DNA of 64,000 nucleotides, taken from positions 1 to 64,000 of the forward strand of contig CAVSNH010000004.1 in the NCBI GenBank assembly GCA_963729275.1. Direction: 5' to 3'. Shown piece by piece: positions 35,395 through 43,721 of the stretch. The notes beneath the pieces were generated by a model. That model saw only the letters and a list, made by a program, of their open reading frames with translations, ran no database searches and was not told the DNA's origin. This DNA is from CAVSNH01 sp963729275. GTDB taxonomy: Bacteria > Actinomycetota > Acidimicrobiia > Acidimicrobiales > RAAP-2. Each line of letters begins with the position of its first letter. The stretch's first letter is position 1. Made by a program: the position numbers and the translations under genes.

Positions 35395-36045
35395 CTACAG
35401 AGGCATGGCGCTGTAGACGGCGCTCGAAATCTGCATCGCCGGCGGGTCGGCGGTGCTCGACCTTGCTTGCAGGGCCAGACCCGCATCAGAGAACCAGGCG
35501 TTGCCCAGGCTGGCATGGGTTTGCCAGTTTGCGATCTCCCAGACGAAGGCCGTCATCCCGCTCGCCATGCCCGCGTAGGTCAGTTGGATCACCCGTGCGT
35601 TGACCGCTCCGTTGGACTCCACGAACGCACAAACTTCGGCCGCTTGCGAGAGGAACTCCTCCATTTGTCCGGGGGTTACCCGGTTGGTGTGAACTTCGAG
35701 GAGGTTGCCTCGTCCCGGCTTAGGCTCCCGGCCGATCGGCAGTTCCATGCCCATGCTGACAGAGGTGAGGACCGTCGGCGACCCTGGGTCGTTCAAGCTC
35801 AAGGTGAGGGCCTGCACCTCCGGATCGGCATTCATGGCGTCGAACGCTCGGCCCATGGCCTCGGGGCTGTCGTACTCGATGGTGAACAACGTCGAATTGA
35901 CCTGCTCGCCAGCGGCGGTCGTAAGGAACAGCCGCACGTCTCCACCGTGACGACCAACCAGTTTCGCCGCCTCGCTGGACAGGGTGATGGCCTGCTCCAT
36001 CTGGCCTGCCTTCACCTGCCCCATCACTGACTGAGAAACCCGCAT
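35395..36045 (-). CDS. duplicated ABM/NIPSNAP-like ferredoxin-fold protein
   Basis: The 216-residue protein is two similar halves. The first (about 1-95) starts RVSQSVMGQVKAGQMEQAI and the second (about 115-205) starts LEVHTNRVTPGQMEEFLSQA; each ends in an EY/WE strand and an AF/SLGN segment. Such dimeric alpha/beta barrels act as monooxygenase-like or binding proteins. The function is unknown. It is transcribed against the direction of the repeats in an accessory region. Confidence 0.55.
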   Translation of the reverse strand: MRVSQSVMGQVKAGQMEQAITLSSEAAKLVGRHGGDVRLFLTTAAGEQVNSTLFTIEYDSPEAMGRAFDAMNADPEVQALTLSLNDPGSPTVLTSVSMGMELPIGREPKPGRGNLLEVHTNRVTPGQMEEFLSQAAEVCAFVESNGAVNARVIQLTYAGMASGMTAFVWEIANWQTHASLGNAWFSDAGLALQARSSTADPPAMQISSAVYSAMPL

Positions 36046-36210
36046 TGAGATGGTCCTCTCTGCTTACAAGGAGCCGCCGATCGACCCGAAAGACAATCTG
36101 CACCCGGAAAGGCGCGTCGTCGACCGGTTGCTGGAGTAGCCCTTTGCGACGCCTCCGCCGGGCAAACGAGCAGAGTGCAAGGGAGGACAGAGGGTGTCCC
36201 CGAACAATGG

Positions 36211-36226
36211 GAGCGGGGCGGTTATC
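36211..36226 (+). repeat. attC-like motif copy d (degenerate)
   Basis: AGCGGGGCG precedes GTTATCG (36220-36226), with the same 8-9 nt spacer as copy b. A small hairpin GGACA/TGTCC lies 15 nt upstream (36184-36198). It lies between two minus-strand genes. An outer AAC box could be CAAACG further upstream, but that is weak. Confidence 0.4.
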
Positions 36227-36303
36227 GACCGCCCCCGATCGAATCAGGCACGATGGGATAGCTCTCTGCGGCGTGGAGGAACGCGCCGGGCCACCATCAC
36301 GGG

Positions 36304-36852
36304 TCACGGCGCGTACCCACGATCGCCGGGCATGGGTTGCACTTTGACTCCCGCGGCAGTCAGGAACTGGCGGATCTGGGAAGCGTGTTCAAGGACGTGC
36401 AGAGGCATGCGGCCGACAATCACTCCGTACAGCATGCCGTGGTATCGATGGGCGGCAGGGAGTGGCCGAGCCGCCGCGTCCTCGGTAAGCCCGCCAAGCG
36501 TTCGGCGAACCCTCCCGCGGCAGTAGTCGAGGTAACCGAGCAGTTCGGCCTTGGTGAACATACGGTTGGGAAAGGCGTAGGTGTTCTCGTCAAAGGGTCG
36601 TGGCGGTTCCCACGGCTCGAACTCGGCGCTGAGGTCGTAGTCGAGGGTCAGCAGCGCGTGGTATCCCAGGAACCAGGGGGCTGAGCCGTGTAATCCTTCG
36701 TGCGGCACCGGACCCGTGGGCGCGGGCAGCGCCTCGTCCGGCCACAGGTCCGTCTCCCACAGATCGCCGGGACAATCCGTAAGCGCAGCCTCCATCAGCC
36801 GCAGCGCTTCCTCGAAGTTGCTGGTCATGCTCTGCACAAACGGATTCGCCAC
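36304..36852 (-). CDS. DinB-like four-helix protein
   Basis: The GTG 36852 start gives 182 residues. GLHGSAPWFLGYHALLTLDY and MPLHVLEHASQIRQFL place His residues on helices as in DinB_2 or YfiT-type metal-binding four-helix proteins. These include thiol-dependent transferases, but many are uncharacterised. It belongs to the accessory region and has its own spacing on both sides, so it is probably a single-gene unit. Confidence 0.65.
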   Translation of the reverse strand: MANPFVQSMTSNFEEALRLMEAALTDCPGDLWETDLWPDEALPAPTGPVPHEGLHGSAPWFLGYHALLTLDYDLSAEFEPWEPPRPFDENTYAFPNRMFTKAELLGYLDYCRGRVRRTLGGLTEDAAARPLPAAHRYHGMLYGVIVGRMPLHVLEHASQIRQFLTAAGVKVQPMPGDRGYAP

Positions 36853-37047
36853 GCCTTACGTGATAGCGCATATCGACCGATATGGGGAGCGGCACAGCCC
36901 TTTGATGCAACCCCCACCGACTGTCCCTAACCGAACCCCTAGCCATGCATCAGATGGGCCGGCCCGCCACGCCTGACAAATGCGCTGCTGGCGTAAAGTG
37001 GCGGGGATGGAAGTCGGCCCTCCTCCGAGCCTCACGATCCGCAATTC

Positions 37048-37308
37048 GTGCAGTCGTACATGGCGATGCGGGAGCGCATCTTGAAAGACGGCGCCATTCC
37101 GGCGAAGTACAAGCTCCTTATAGGCATGGTCACGGACACGATTGCAGCGCACCCAGACGGCGCCACAAAGCTCGCCAACGATGCTCGCGGCGCCGGCGCC
37201 ACGGAAAGCGAGATTACTGAGGCGGCCGAAGTCGGAGACTTGTACGGCGGCACTGCGGCGCTCGTCATGGGCGTAAATGCCGTCATCAGACCGGAAGGTC
37301 GGCGATAA
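37048..37308 (+). CDS. carboxymuconolactone decarboxylase/AhpD-like small protein
   Basis: The frame encodes MRERILKDGAIPAKYKLLIGM and AAEVGDLYGGTAALVMGVNAV, the CMD-like helical pattern, over 86 residues from GTG 37048. The catalytic CxxC of AhpD is absent. Family resemblance begins upstream of the GTG (DPQFVQSY), but the frame there has no ATG; an ATG at 37007 is in another frame, so a small indel may have broken the true start. The TAA stop lies inside the AAC box of repeat copy e, the arrangement seen in integron cassettes. Confidence 0.6.
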   Translation: MQSYMAMRERILKDGAIPAKYKLLIGMVTDTIAAHPDGATKLANDARGAGATESEITEAAEVGDLYGGTAALVMGVNAVIRPEGRR

Positions 37309-37383
37309 CTGGAGCTTGGCTCGTAGCAAGTGTCCGTCCGGCCTCGTGGTGTCGCATCAACGCCGGCTGTAGGTGCGTTATCG
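37303..37383 (+). repeat. attC-like site copy e
   Basis: CGATAAC (37303-37309) is a perfect 7-bp complement of GTTATCG (37377-37383), 81 bp end to end. The inner arm AGCTTGG (37313-37319) can pair with CCGGCT (37363-37368), leaving an unpaired T and a G-T pair, reminiscent of extrahelical bases in attC. The stop codon of the CMD-like gene overlaps the left box. This is the best attC candidate in the window. Confidence 0.6.
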
Positions 37384-37571
37384 GGGAGCGGGTGCTTGCC
37401 GATCGCTAACTATCACTAACCAGGCATCTATGGGCGTGTGGACAACCTCTCGGGCGTCCAAGTTCACACGCGAAAGACCCCCGGCCGGAACCGGGGGCCA
37501 TCGCAGAGCTGATAGCGAATCAGGTGATGGTGAGGGGAATGGTGGCCGCAACCGCGAAGCGTTCGCCCTTG

Positions 37572-38405
37572 TTACTTCTTGAAGATGTACAGGTACCCCA
37601 TATCACCAGCCCCGTCACCGCCCGTGTAGACGTACCGACTCCCGCTGGTTGCCAATGCGTAATAGCCGAAGTAGTCCCCGGCGGCTCCGTCCAGGGCGGT
37701 CAATTCGGTCGGATAGGTTGCCCAGCTGGACCCTTGCTTGACGAACACGAAGGCGGCGCCGGCGGCATTGCCCTCCGGGTCGTAGGGAGCTGTCACCACC
37801 ACTGACGAGGCCGTCGCCACGGCCACCTTGAATCCGAACCAGTCCTGGCCCCCATTCGTCACCTCTGCTGGGTCGTACAGTTCGGCCTGCTTCGTCCAAC
37901 TCGACCCCGATCCAGTGAAGACGTAGGCAGTCCCGGGCGAATTCGGCGTAGTGGATGTCCCCCCGTCGGGCGCCGCCGGAATCGAGGCAAAGGGGGCGCC
38001 GATGGCCAGTGTCTCGCCCTTGATGGCGACACTCCAACCGAAGTAGTCGCCACCCATAGCGTCGGTGCCCGACGAGCACGTGGCCGAGCACCCTGCGCCG
38101 TTCGGAGCGACCACTTTGGCCTCTTCAGTCCAAAGGTGGCGCACGTCCTTGTACGCGTAAGCAGCCCCGCTGGAGCACCCAGCGCCAGCGCTGGATCCAC
38201 TGCAAGTCGCGGGATGGGGAGAGGTGGCACCCGGGTCGCCCGGCGCACCGATGACCATCGTCGACCCGTCGACGGCGAGACCTTGGCCGAAGATGTCGCC
38301 ATAGCCGGAGGAGCCGCTGGGATCGCTCATTGTTTGCGTTGGTGTCGCCGGCCAGCTCGAGCCCGACTCGGTGTACTCGAAGACCGCCCCTTCGCTGTCA
38401 TTTTC
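37572..38405 (-). pseudogene. truncated FG-GAP repeat protein
   Basis: The minus-strand frame encodes four FG-GAP type blades, each with a GDxFG...AIGAP-like pattern (GDIFGQGLAVDG, GDYFGWSVAIKGETLAIGAP, QDWFGFKVAVAT, GDYFGYYALATS). They form part of a beta-propeller typical of secreted or surface proteins. The residues before about 38405 are only the antisense of a pentapeptide-repeat sequence, so the natural N-terminus, including any signal peptide, is missing. I read this as the C-terminal remnant of a larger gene joined at a recombination point. Confidence 0.55.
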
Positions 38406-38418
38406 GAACGGCGTCGGC

Positions 38419-38619
38419 GCTGAGCTCCGCGGATCCAGACTCCGTGGTGCCAGCATGAGCAATGCCAATCTCAGCGGTGCTGACTTGTCCGGTGCTGACC
38501 TCACCGACGCCGACCTGTTCGGCGCCAACCTGACCGGTGCCAACCTCAGCGGTGCCGGCTTCTGTGACACGGTCATGCCGGACGGAACCCTCAGGAACCC
38601 TCAGGCCGACTGCAACTGA
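38419..38619 (+). pseudogene. pentapeptide-repeat protein fragment
   Basis: The plus frame encodes about nine A(D/N)LSG-type pentapeptides (SNANLSGADLSGADL and following) and the common end FCDTVMPDGTL. The N-terminal part is missing because the sequence abuts the FG-GAP fragment head to head near 38406-38418. ATG 38456 could start a 54-residue product. Pentapeptide proteins form a right-handed beta-helix; a fragment this small may not be functional. Confidence 0.5.
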
Positions 38620-38703
38620 TCCCTATGTCGATCGCCGATCCGGTGAGCCGGCCGGCAGTGATGACGCCGTAGTGGGTGTCACGTCGTGGTGGGCGTCAGG
38701 GTG

Positions 38704-38748
38704 GTGGGCCGTAGAGGACTCGAACCTCTGACCCCTTGCGCGTCATGC
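38704..38748. repeat. left attachment repeat (tRNA-Val 3' remnant)
   Basis: Forty-five bases are identical to 48943-48987, the T-arm, variable loop and anticodon-stem part of tRNA-Val. Identity stops abruptly on both sides, as expected for a recombination core (attL or attR). Confidence 0.88.
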
Positions 38749-38849
38749 GGCCAGGACCTGTTCGTACCGGTTCGCCGTGGTTCATTGTAGGCCGCTGACC
38801 AGGGCCATCAATGGACCGTCGTTCAGGTCGGTCCGTCACCGTTCAGCGG

Positions 38850-38871
38850 CGTTGCTACACGATTTGCTACA
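38850..38871. promoter_or_regulatory. putative integrase arm-type site, left end
   Basis: CGTTGCTACA (38850-38859) followed after 3 nt by TTTGCTACA (38863-38871) repeats almost exactly at 48851-48872 inside the other end. Paired TTGCTACA units near both ends suggest recombinase arm-binding sites. Confidence 0.5.
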
Positions 38872-38882
38872 GGACGTAGCGC

Positions 38883-39266
38883 TCAGACCTGAATCACTTC
38901 GATGCCTGTAATCGCGTCATAGTCGCCATCCTGGGTAACGACAGGAATCTGTTCGACCGCGGCGGTGGCCGCCACGAAGGCGTCCAGAATCGGCACCCGG
39001 CGCCGACGGACACGTAGATCCGCAGCAATCCTCGCGAACTGGCGCGCCACCTCAGCATCAATGGGTAAAGGGTCCCACGTCGACTCCACGGCCGACAGTG
39101 TCGCCACCCGAGCTGGACGTTGTGCATCGTCAGCCATCAGCACGCCGAGTGTGAGCTCGGCCAACGTGACAACCGACACCTCAGTCTCGGTCACCCCCTC
39201 CATCTCGCGCAGCGGTCGGCCCGCTTCCGTTGCGACGAAGAACGACGTGTCGAGCAGGGCCCTCAC
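38883..39266 (-). CDS. VapC-like PIN-domain toxin
   Basis: The 127-residue PIN nuclease has the acidic residues expected: D6 in RALLDTSFF, the E of VVTLAELTLG, the D of ILDAFVAATA and the D of TQDGDYD. VapC toxins cut tRNA or rRNA. The start overlaps the antitoxin stop by 4 nt, so the two are translated together. It lies just inside the left end of the integrative element, where it would stabilise the island. Confidence 0.88.
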   Translation of the reverse strand: MRALLDTSFFVATEAGRPLREMEGVTETEVSVVTLAELTLGVLMADDAQRPARVATLSAVESTWDPLPIDAEVARQFARIAADLRVRRRRVPILDAFVAATAAVEQIPVVTQDGDYDAITGIEVIQV

Positions 39267-39508
39267 GCGTCGTCCGTCGAATCGGACAGCAGGCCGCGCA
39301 CATCGTCCAGCATTCGAGGATCGGATGCATAGCGAGTTGCGATGGCTACCGCTTCAGAGGCGGGCACCTTTCTGCGGCGACGCAACGGGACGAGCTCGGC
39401 TACTGGCCGACGGTCCACTGTCACGGTCATGCGTTCTCCACCCTCGACGCGTCGCAACACCTCGCTGACCGTATTCCTCAGTTCCCGAACGGAGATCGAA
39501 CTGCCCAT
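39263..39508 (-). CDS. Phd/YefM-like antitoxin
   Basis: ATG 39508 gives 81 residues. SSISVRELRNTVSEVLRRV and GGERMTVTVDRRPVAELVPL form the N-terminal DNA-binding fold of Phd/YefM, followed by an unstructured toxin-binding tail. It should neutralise the VapC-like toxin and repress the operon through the palindrome 9 nt upstream. The longer frame upstream shows no coding character. Confidence 0.85.
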   Translation of the reverse strand: MGSSISVRELRNTVSEVLRRVEGGERMTVTVDRRPVAELVPLRRRRKVPASEAVAIATRYASDPRMLDDVRGLLSDSTDDA

Positions 39509-39516
39509 CACGCCAT

Positions 39517-39535
39517 TGTAGCACTTGTGCCTACA
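39517..39535. promoter_or_regulatory. putative toxin-antitoxin operator
   Basis: TGTAGCACTTGTGCCTACA is an imperfect inverted repeat just upstream of the antitoxin start, in an AT-rich patch that also holds TATGTACACATA. The site and position fit autoregulation by the antitoxin-toxin complex. Confidence 0.45.
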
Positions 39536-40176
39536 TATGTACACATACGATTTCCTTGCGGCTCTCGCGATGGTCACCAACCGCGATCCCTTGATCTTTG
39601 TAAAGGAACCTCTCACACACTTCCCCTCCAGGTCAGGGTGCCTCATCGGTCAGCTAGACAAGGTTCGCCCAGGCGCCGTGCAGCGACTCCCGACGAGGAG
39701 GACGTCGCCCGTGGCCGTCCGTGGCCGTCCGGCAACGTCCAGTCCGACGCCAAGCGGCCGCAGAGCGGCCGTGCGGCAGAACGCCGAGTACAGAGCGGTC
39801 CGAGTTTCGGCTCCGGGTCCTGCGAGCGGAGGCGGCCGGCGCCGGCGAAGGCGGGCCGCCGCCGGATGCCGGCGCCAAGGCCGCCGTTCCGCTTTCGATC
39901 GGCACCAGGGAGGCCAGTGGGTCAGAGGCCGATCTCAGCATCTGGGGTGTTCCGGAACCCGGACATGTCCAGCTGGATGCGGAACGCAGGCTGGAGCCGG
40001 AGCTGGGATTCGGTCACTGCAACGCAGCGTCCATCGATCGAGTGCTCGCGAGAGTTGCCTGCCTCCACACGGCACGATGGGGATACCCCTAGCGCCGGTT
40101 TCGCTGCGGCGTTATGGGGCGCTCGCTCTGCTCGGATCTGCATGTCTTCGACAGGCGCCGAACGGCAGACCGGGCG
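39536..40176. other. 640-nt stretch with no supported gene
   Basis: Several frames on both strands are open, but they are arginine- and proline-rich with no family motif and overlap each other. The right part (39700-39950) is very GC-rich with short direct repeats (GGCCGTCC). It may be decayed sequence. GTTATGG at 40100-40106 after an AGCGCC hairpin arm resembles the repeat family weakly. Confidence 0.4.
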
Positions 40177-40842
40177 CTACGGCGACGGGGCCGCAGGCGG
40201 AAATCTGTAGAAGATATGGGGACGGAGCCAGTGTCCCGTTGGAACGTTGGGGTGCTCGAAGTCCGATGCCGGATCACGAATCATGCCGAGGCGTTCCATT
40301 ACCTTCCACGACCGGACGTTGTCTGGGTTGGTGAAAGAAACGATCTCGTCAAGACCGACCTCTTCGAGTCCGTAGCGAACCGCACTACGAGCCGCCTCGG
40401 TCACGAATCCATAGCCCCAGTGCTCGCGGTCTAGCCGCCATCCGACTTCGACCGCAGGCGTGAAGGGAGCGTCAAACGGCACTCGGTGCAACCCGACAAA
40501 GCCAATGAACGGCGACTGGTTCGGCGCCTCTACGGCCCACAGACCGAAACCGCAGTCGTCGAACTCCTCCTCGATGCGCGCCACGAATGCGTCGCTCTCC
40601 TCTCGGCTCATGGTCTTCTGCATGTGCGCCATTACGTCGGGATCGGCGTTGAGTTCGGCAAAGGGTGCTAGGTCTTCGGCGCGCCAACGCCGCAACACGA
40701 GGCGTTGAGTCCGCAGTGTCGGGCCCCTTGCATTGGACGCGAGGTCTCGATCGGGATACACGAGCGCATATTGCCCGCTCTGGCGCCATATTGCCAGAGC
40801 GCGGGCCACGCAGAACGCGCGTACGAGTGACGCCGATATCAC
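40177..40842 (-). CDS. GNAT acetyltransferase, RimJ/RimL type
   Basis: The core LRTQRLVLRRWRAEDLAPF, DREHWGYGFVTEAARSAVRY and FTNPDNVRSWKVMERLGM is the RimJ/L acetyltransferase pattern, acting on protein N-termini or small molecules. The longest start (40842) adds residues unlike the family; GTG 40761 (VYPDRDLASN) gives a more usual length of about 194 residues. It is a single-gene unit in the island. Confidence 0.82.
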   Translation of the reverse strand: MISASLVRAFCVARALAIWRQSGQYALVYPDRDLASNARGPTLRTQRLVLRRWRAEDLAPFAELNADPDVMAHMQKTMSREESDAFVARIEEEFDDCGFGLWAVEAPNQSPFIGFVGLHRVPFDAPFTPAVEVGWRLDREHWGYGFVTEAARSAVRYGLEEVGLDEIVSFTNPDNVRSWKVMERLGMIRDPASDFEHPNVPTGHWLRPHIFYRFPPAAPSP

Positions 40843-41024
40843 GCGTCCCCAAATCCCGGTCCGAGGGTGTCACCTATCACCGGATCGGCGAGCACTTCAA
40901 AGAGGAGACCACACGCAAACCACGGCCCTCGAGCGATACAGCGTGGGTCGGTCAACAAAGACGCTCTGAGTTGCCGCACTACTCCCGGCATGTTCGAGCG
41001 GTTCGGAACCGAGATTGGTGATAC

Positions 41025-41837
41025 TTAGACGCCGACCGTCACTCTGAGGAACGTTGCAGAGATCGCCGTCGTGGCGGGATCAGTGCTTGTGTTCTGGCCG
41101 TTGAACAGTTCGTCCAGCTCACCGAACAACTCATCGGCACGTCCGCTATGACCAGCGGCGTCAAAAGCGTTCATGGTCGGCCCGTAGTAGTCGCGGAACC
41201 ACGTCAGATACTCGGTGGGGGACACCGGCGCCTCGAAGACAAAGGTGTCGGGCTCACAAGTGATGGAGTTGGCGGCTATCCCAGCGCCGACAAAGCGCTC
41301 CACGACATTTTCGGCGATGCCCCAGGTCATCGGGCTGACAAATCCCTCGGGGGGTGGTGGGGAGTAGGCGGAGCTGATCCTCAGGATCTGGGCCACCAGC
41401 GTCGGGTCGCCGGGGATCCAGTTGCCCATGACGATGCGGCCACCCGGCCTGGTGACCCGCACCATTTCTCTGGCGACCTCGGACGGTCGGGGTGCGAACA
41501 TGGCGCCAAAGACCGAGACGACGATGTCAAAGCTGTCGTTACTCACGTCGTCCAAGGCACACGCGTCGCCGTTTTGGAACCGGACGTTGGCGAGGCCCTC
41601 CTCCTTGGCGCGGAGGTTGCCTGCCTCGACGAGGTTGCGGGCGATGTCGATACCGAGCACGTTGGCGCCCCGCTTGGCCGCCGGCACCGCGGTCGTACCG
41701 TCACCGCAACCCAAGTCAAGGAGGTCGGATCCCGGCGTGACGTTGATCCGTTCGACAAACGCATCTCCACTGCCACGCATGCTGGAGGCGATTCGGGTGA
41801 AGTCGCCCTTCTCCCAGAGAGCTTGGTTGGGGTTCAT
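41025..41837 (-). CDS. class I SAM-dependent methyltransferase
   Basis: ATG 41837 follows GGAGGG at 5-nt spacing. In 270 residues it shows motif I DLLDLGCGDGTTA, the acidic GIDIA after strand 2, and the post-motif RPGGRIVMGNW, typical of UbiE/Methyltransf_11 enzymes. It is divergent from an HxlR regulator 129 nt away and probably controlled by it. The substrate is unknown; small-molecule methylation is likely. Confidence 0.86.
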   Translation of the reverse strand: MNPNQALWEKGDFTRIASSMRGSGDAFVERINVTPGSDLLDLGCGDGTTAVPAAKRGANVLGIDIARNLVEAGNLRAKEEGLANVRFQNGDACALDDVSNDSFDIVVSVFGAMFAPRPSEVAREMVRVTRPGGRIVMGNWIPGDPTLVAQILRISSAYSPPPPEGFVSPMTWGIAENVVERFVGAGIAANSITCEPDTFVFEAPVSPTEYLTWFRDYYGPTMNAFDAAGHSGRADELFGELDELFNGQNTSTDPATTAISATFLRVTVGV

Positions 41838-41965
41838 GTTCCCTCCGTGATCATCGTCGGACCTGAGTTTCGGGGGTGCCGCTCGACACGAACGCGCGCC
41901 ATTGCTCATCGTCCAATGGAAATCGGTCCGAGACAAGTACAAATTCTGAAGCGCGAGCTAACGTG

Positions 41966-42661
41966 ATGGGCATGACTGGATATGGCCAGTTTTGCCCCGT
42001 GTCCAAGGCAGCCGAAGTCCTCTGCCAGCGCTGGACCCCACTCATCTTGCGGGAGGTGCTCTCCGGCAGCAGCCGTTTCAACGAGATCCGACGGGGTGTC
42101 CCCACCTGCTCGCCCGCCCTTCTCACCAAGCGCCTCCGAGAGCTCGAGGCTGCCGGTGTGGTCGAACGAGGAGCAGACGGGACGACCTATCACCCCACGG
42201 ACGCGGGGATGGAATTGCTGCCGTTGATTTTGGGGCTCGGCCAGTGGGGCCAGCGATGGGCACGTAGCGACTATGGCCCCGAGGACCTCGACCCCGGGCT
42301 GCTGCTGTGGGACGTTCGTCGGTATCTTGCACCTGGCCTCGATGAGGTCCGGGTGGTCGTGCAGTTGGTCTTCCCTTCCGTGCCCGCGAAGCGGCGCTTC
42401 TACTGGGTGGTCGTCGACACGCAGGAGGTCGATCTCTGTCTAACCGACCCCGGGCATGCAGTGGATGTGGTCATCGAGGCGAACCTTCGGTCCCTGACGC
42501 AAGTGTGGATGGGAGATGTCCAGTTCGTCGACGAGGTCGCAGCCGGGCGCATTGCGCTCCGGGGTCCGGCCAAGCTCACTCGCCGCATCCCCGGGTGGTT
42601 TGGACAGCACCCGATTATGGCCAGCGTGGAGCCCGCATCCTCATCACTGACCTACCGATAG
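41966..42661 (+). CDS. HxlR family regulator with extra C-terminal domain
   Basis: ATG 41966 or 41972 is chosen because conservation starts at GYGQFCPVSKAAEVLC. The winged HTH (RWTPLILREVLSGSSRFNEI, PALLTKRLRELEAAGVVER) fills the first ~100 of 231 residues. The second half, with TDPGHAVDVVIEANLRSLTQVW, looks like an SCP2-type lipid-binding domain, as in many actinobacterial HxlR proteins. It is divergent from the methyltransferase. An AAC box of repeat copy f follows 77 nt after its stop. Confidence 0.85.
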   Translation: MGMTGYGQFCPVSKAAEVLCQRWTPLILREVLSGSSRFNEIRRGVPTCSPALLTKRLRELEAAGVVERGADGTTYHPTDAGMELLPLILGLGQWGQRWARSDYGPEDLDPGLLLWDVRRYLAPGLDEVRVVVQLVFPSVPAKRRFYWVVVDTQEVDLCLTDPGHAVDVVIEANLRSLTQVWMGDVQFVDEVAAGRIALRGPAKLTRRIPGWFGQHPIMASVEPASSSLTYR

Positions 42662-42738
42662 GTGCCGTTCCCGCGCACCCCTCGGGATTCGCCCTAGACC
42701 CCTCTCAACCGTTCGGCATCAACGCACAACGCATGTCC

Positions 42739-42802
42739 CAATAACGCGATCGAATTCCGCTTCCGTGAGTGACCCCGATCACCGGGTGTGGGTGCGTTAT
42801 CG
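42739..42802 (+). repeat. attC-like site copy f
   Basis: ATAACGC (42741-42747) pairs perfectly with GCGTTAT (42794-42800), inside boxes CAATAAC and GTTATCG. GATCG (42748-42752) pairs with CGATC (42776-42780). The full site is 64 bp, and the GTGGGTGC spacer is identical in copies a and f. It follows the HxlR gene. Confidence 0.55.
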
Positions 42803-42858
42803 AAGGACGAGTGCTTGCATGCGCGAGCTGCCACACTCCGGCACCTGTGGGATGCGAA

Positions 42859-43632
42859 CTATCGCTGCGGAAGGTACCAGCGGTACACCAGGTGCCGTGA
42901 GATAGGAGCATCGACGCTACTGATACCCAAGTCACCCGACTCGCCCAAAATCGGGCTTGTCCTTGAATACCGAAATATTCGGCACTGATTGCCAGGTACC
43001 AACGGCTCCGCCGATTGAGGCTGTGCGGGTTCCGGCGACACGATCGCTGCAATGGGATTGGCAACCAGCCACAGCTTTGTACTCGAAAGCACAGCTTTGC
43101 CCCCTGCGCAGAATCTCACTGTCGCAGAGACCACCTGCTCGTGGTTCGGGGACAAGGTTTGGCCTAGCTGAAGCACGGTCATTCTCGTGACGTGCGCATA
43201 CAGGGGCGATCCTGGAGGGATCGTAACTGACGCCCCCACACGCTGAGTCTCAAACACGGGAGGTGCAAGTTCAGCTTCAAGGCGAGATGCTGTGCCATGG
43301 GCCGTGTAGACCGACATGGCGATTCCGACCTCGATCAGTCCGATGATCACGAAGGCGCTCCCGGTGATCCAGGGAGTTGCACGATTTGGTCGTCGCTCGA
43401 TCCCAACAGGCTTGAGGAATCCGAGCCGCATTCCTCGGTAGTTCAGGAGCACCAAACAGCCATACGTGACAACGGCCGCACCGATCACCATCCCCAAAAT
43501 GGGAACCAGCCAGGCAAATACGATGCCAAGCATCAGCACCACGAACTCAAGCAGCTGCTCCCTTCCTCCTCGTTCAGGCAGAGCGGGGTTTGTGCCAGGT
43601 TGAATGCCGACGGTCGCTTCCACCCCTTCCAT
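42859..43632 (-). CDS. hypothetical membrane protein
   Basis: ATG 43632 gives 257 residues; the longer frame would run into the DUF2071 gene. Two or three membrane segments (about 28-62 and 88-106) are followed by a long extracellular-looking domain with V/T-rich strands and two cysteines. There is no recognised family. It is the last gene after ArsR-DUF2071 on the same strand, 89 nt away, so co-transcription is possible. Confidence 0.5.
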   Translation of the reverse strand: MEGVEATVGIQPGTNPALPERGGREQLLEFVVLMLGIVFAWLVPILGMVIGAAVVTYGCLVLLNYRGMRLGFLKPVGIERRPNRATPWITGSAFVIIGLIEVGIAMSVYTAHGTASRLEAELAPPVFETQRVGASVTIPPGSPLYAHVTRMTVLQLGQTLSPNHEQVVSATVRFCAGGKAVLSSTKLWLVANPIAAIVSPEPAQPQSAEPLVPGNQCRIFRYSRTSPILGESGDLGISSVDAPISRHLVYRWYLPQR

Positions 43633-43721
43633 ATCGTCGGGTTCCGTCTCCCACCTGAGTCCTGCATTCGGGCCTATCCCTAAACGCCGGATCGTGGCGC
43701 AACGCGCCGAGCCAGCCTGGC

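Noticed and set aside
39654..40143. hypothetical genes between the antitoxin and the GNAT gene
   Set aside because: Overlapping frames on both strands with Arg/Pro/Ala-rich composition and no start signals.
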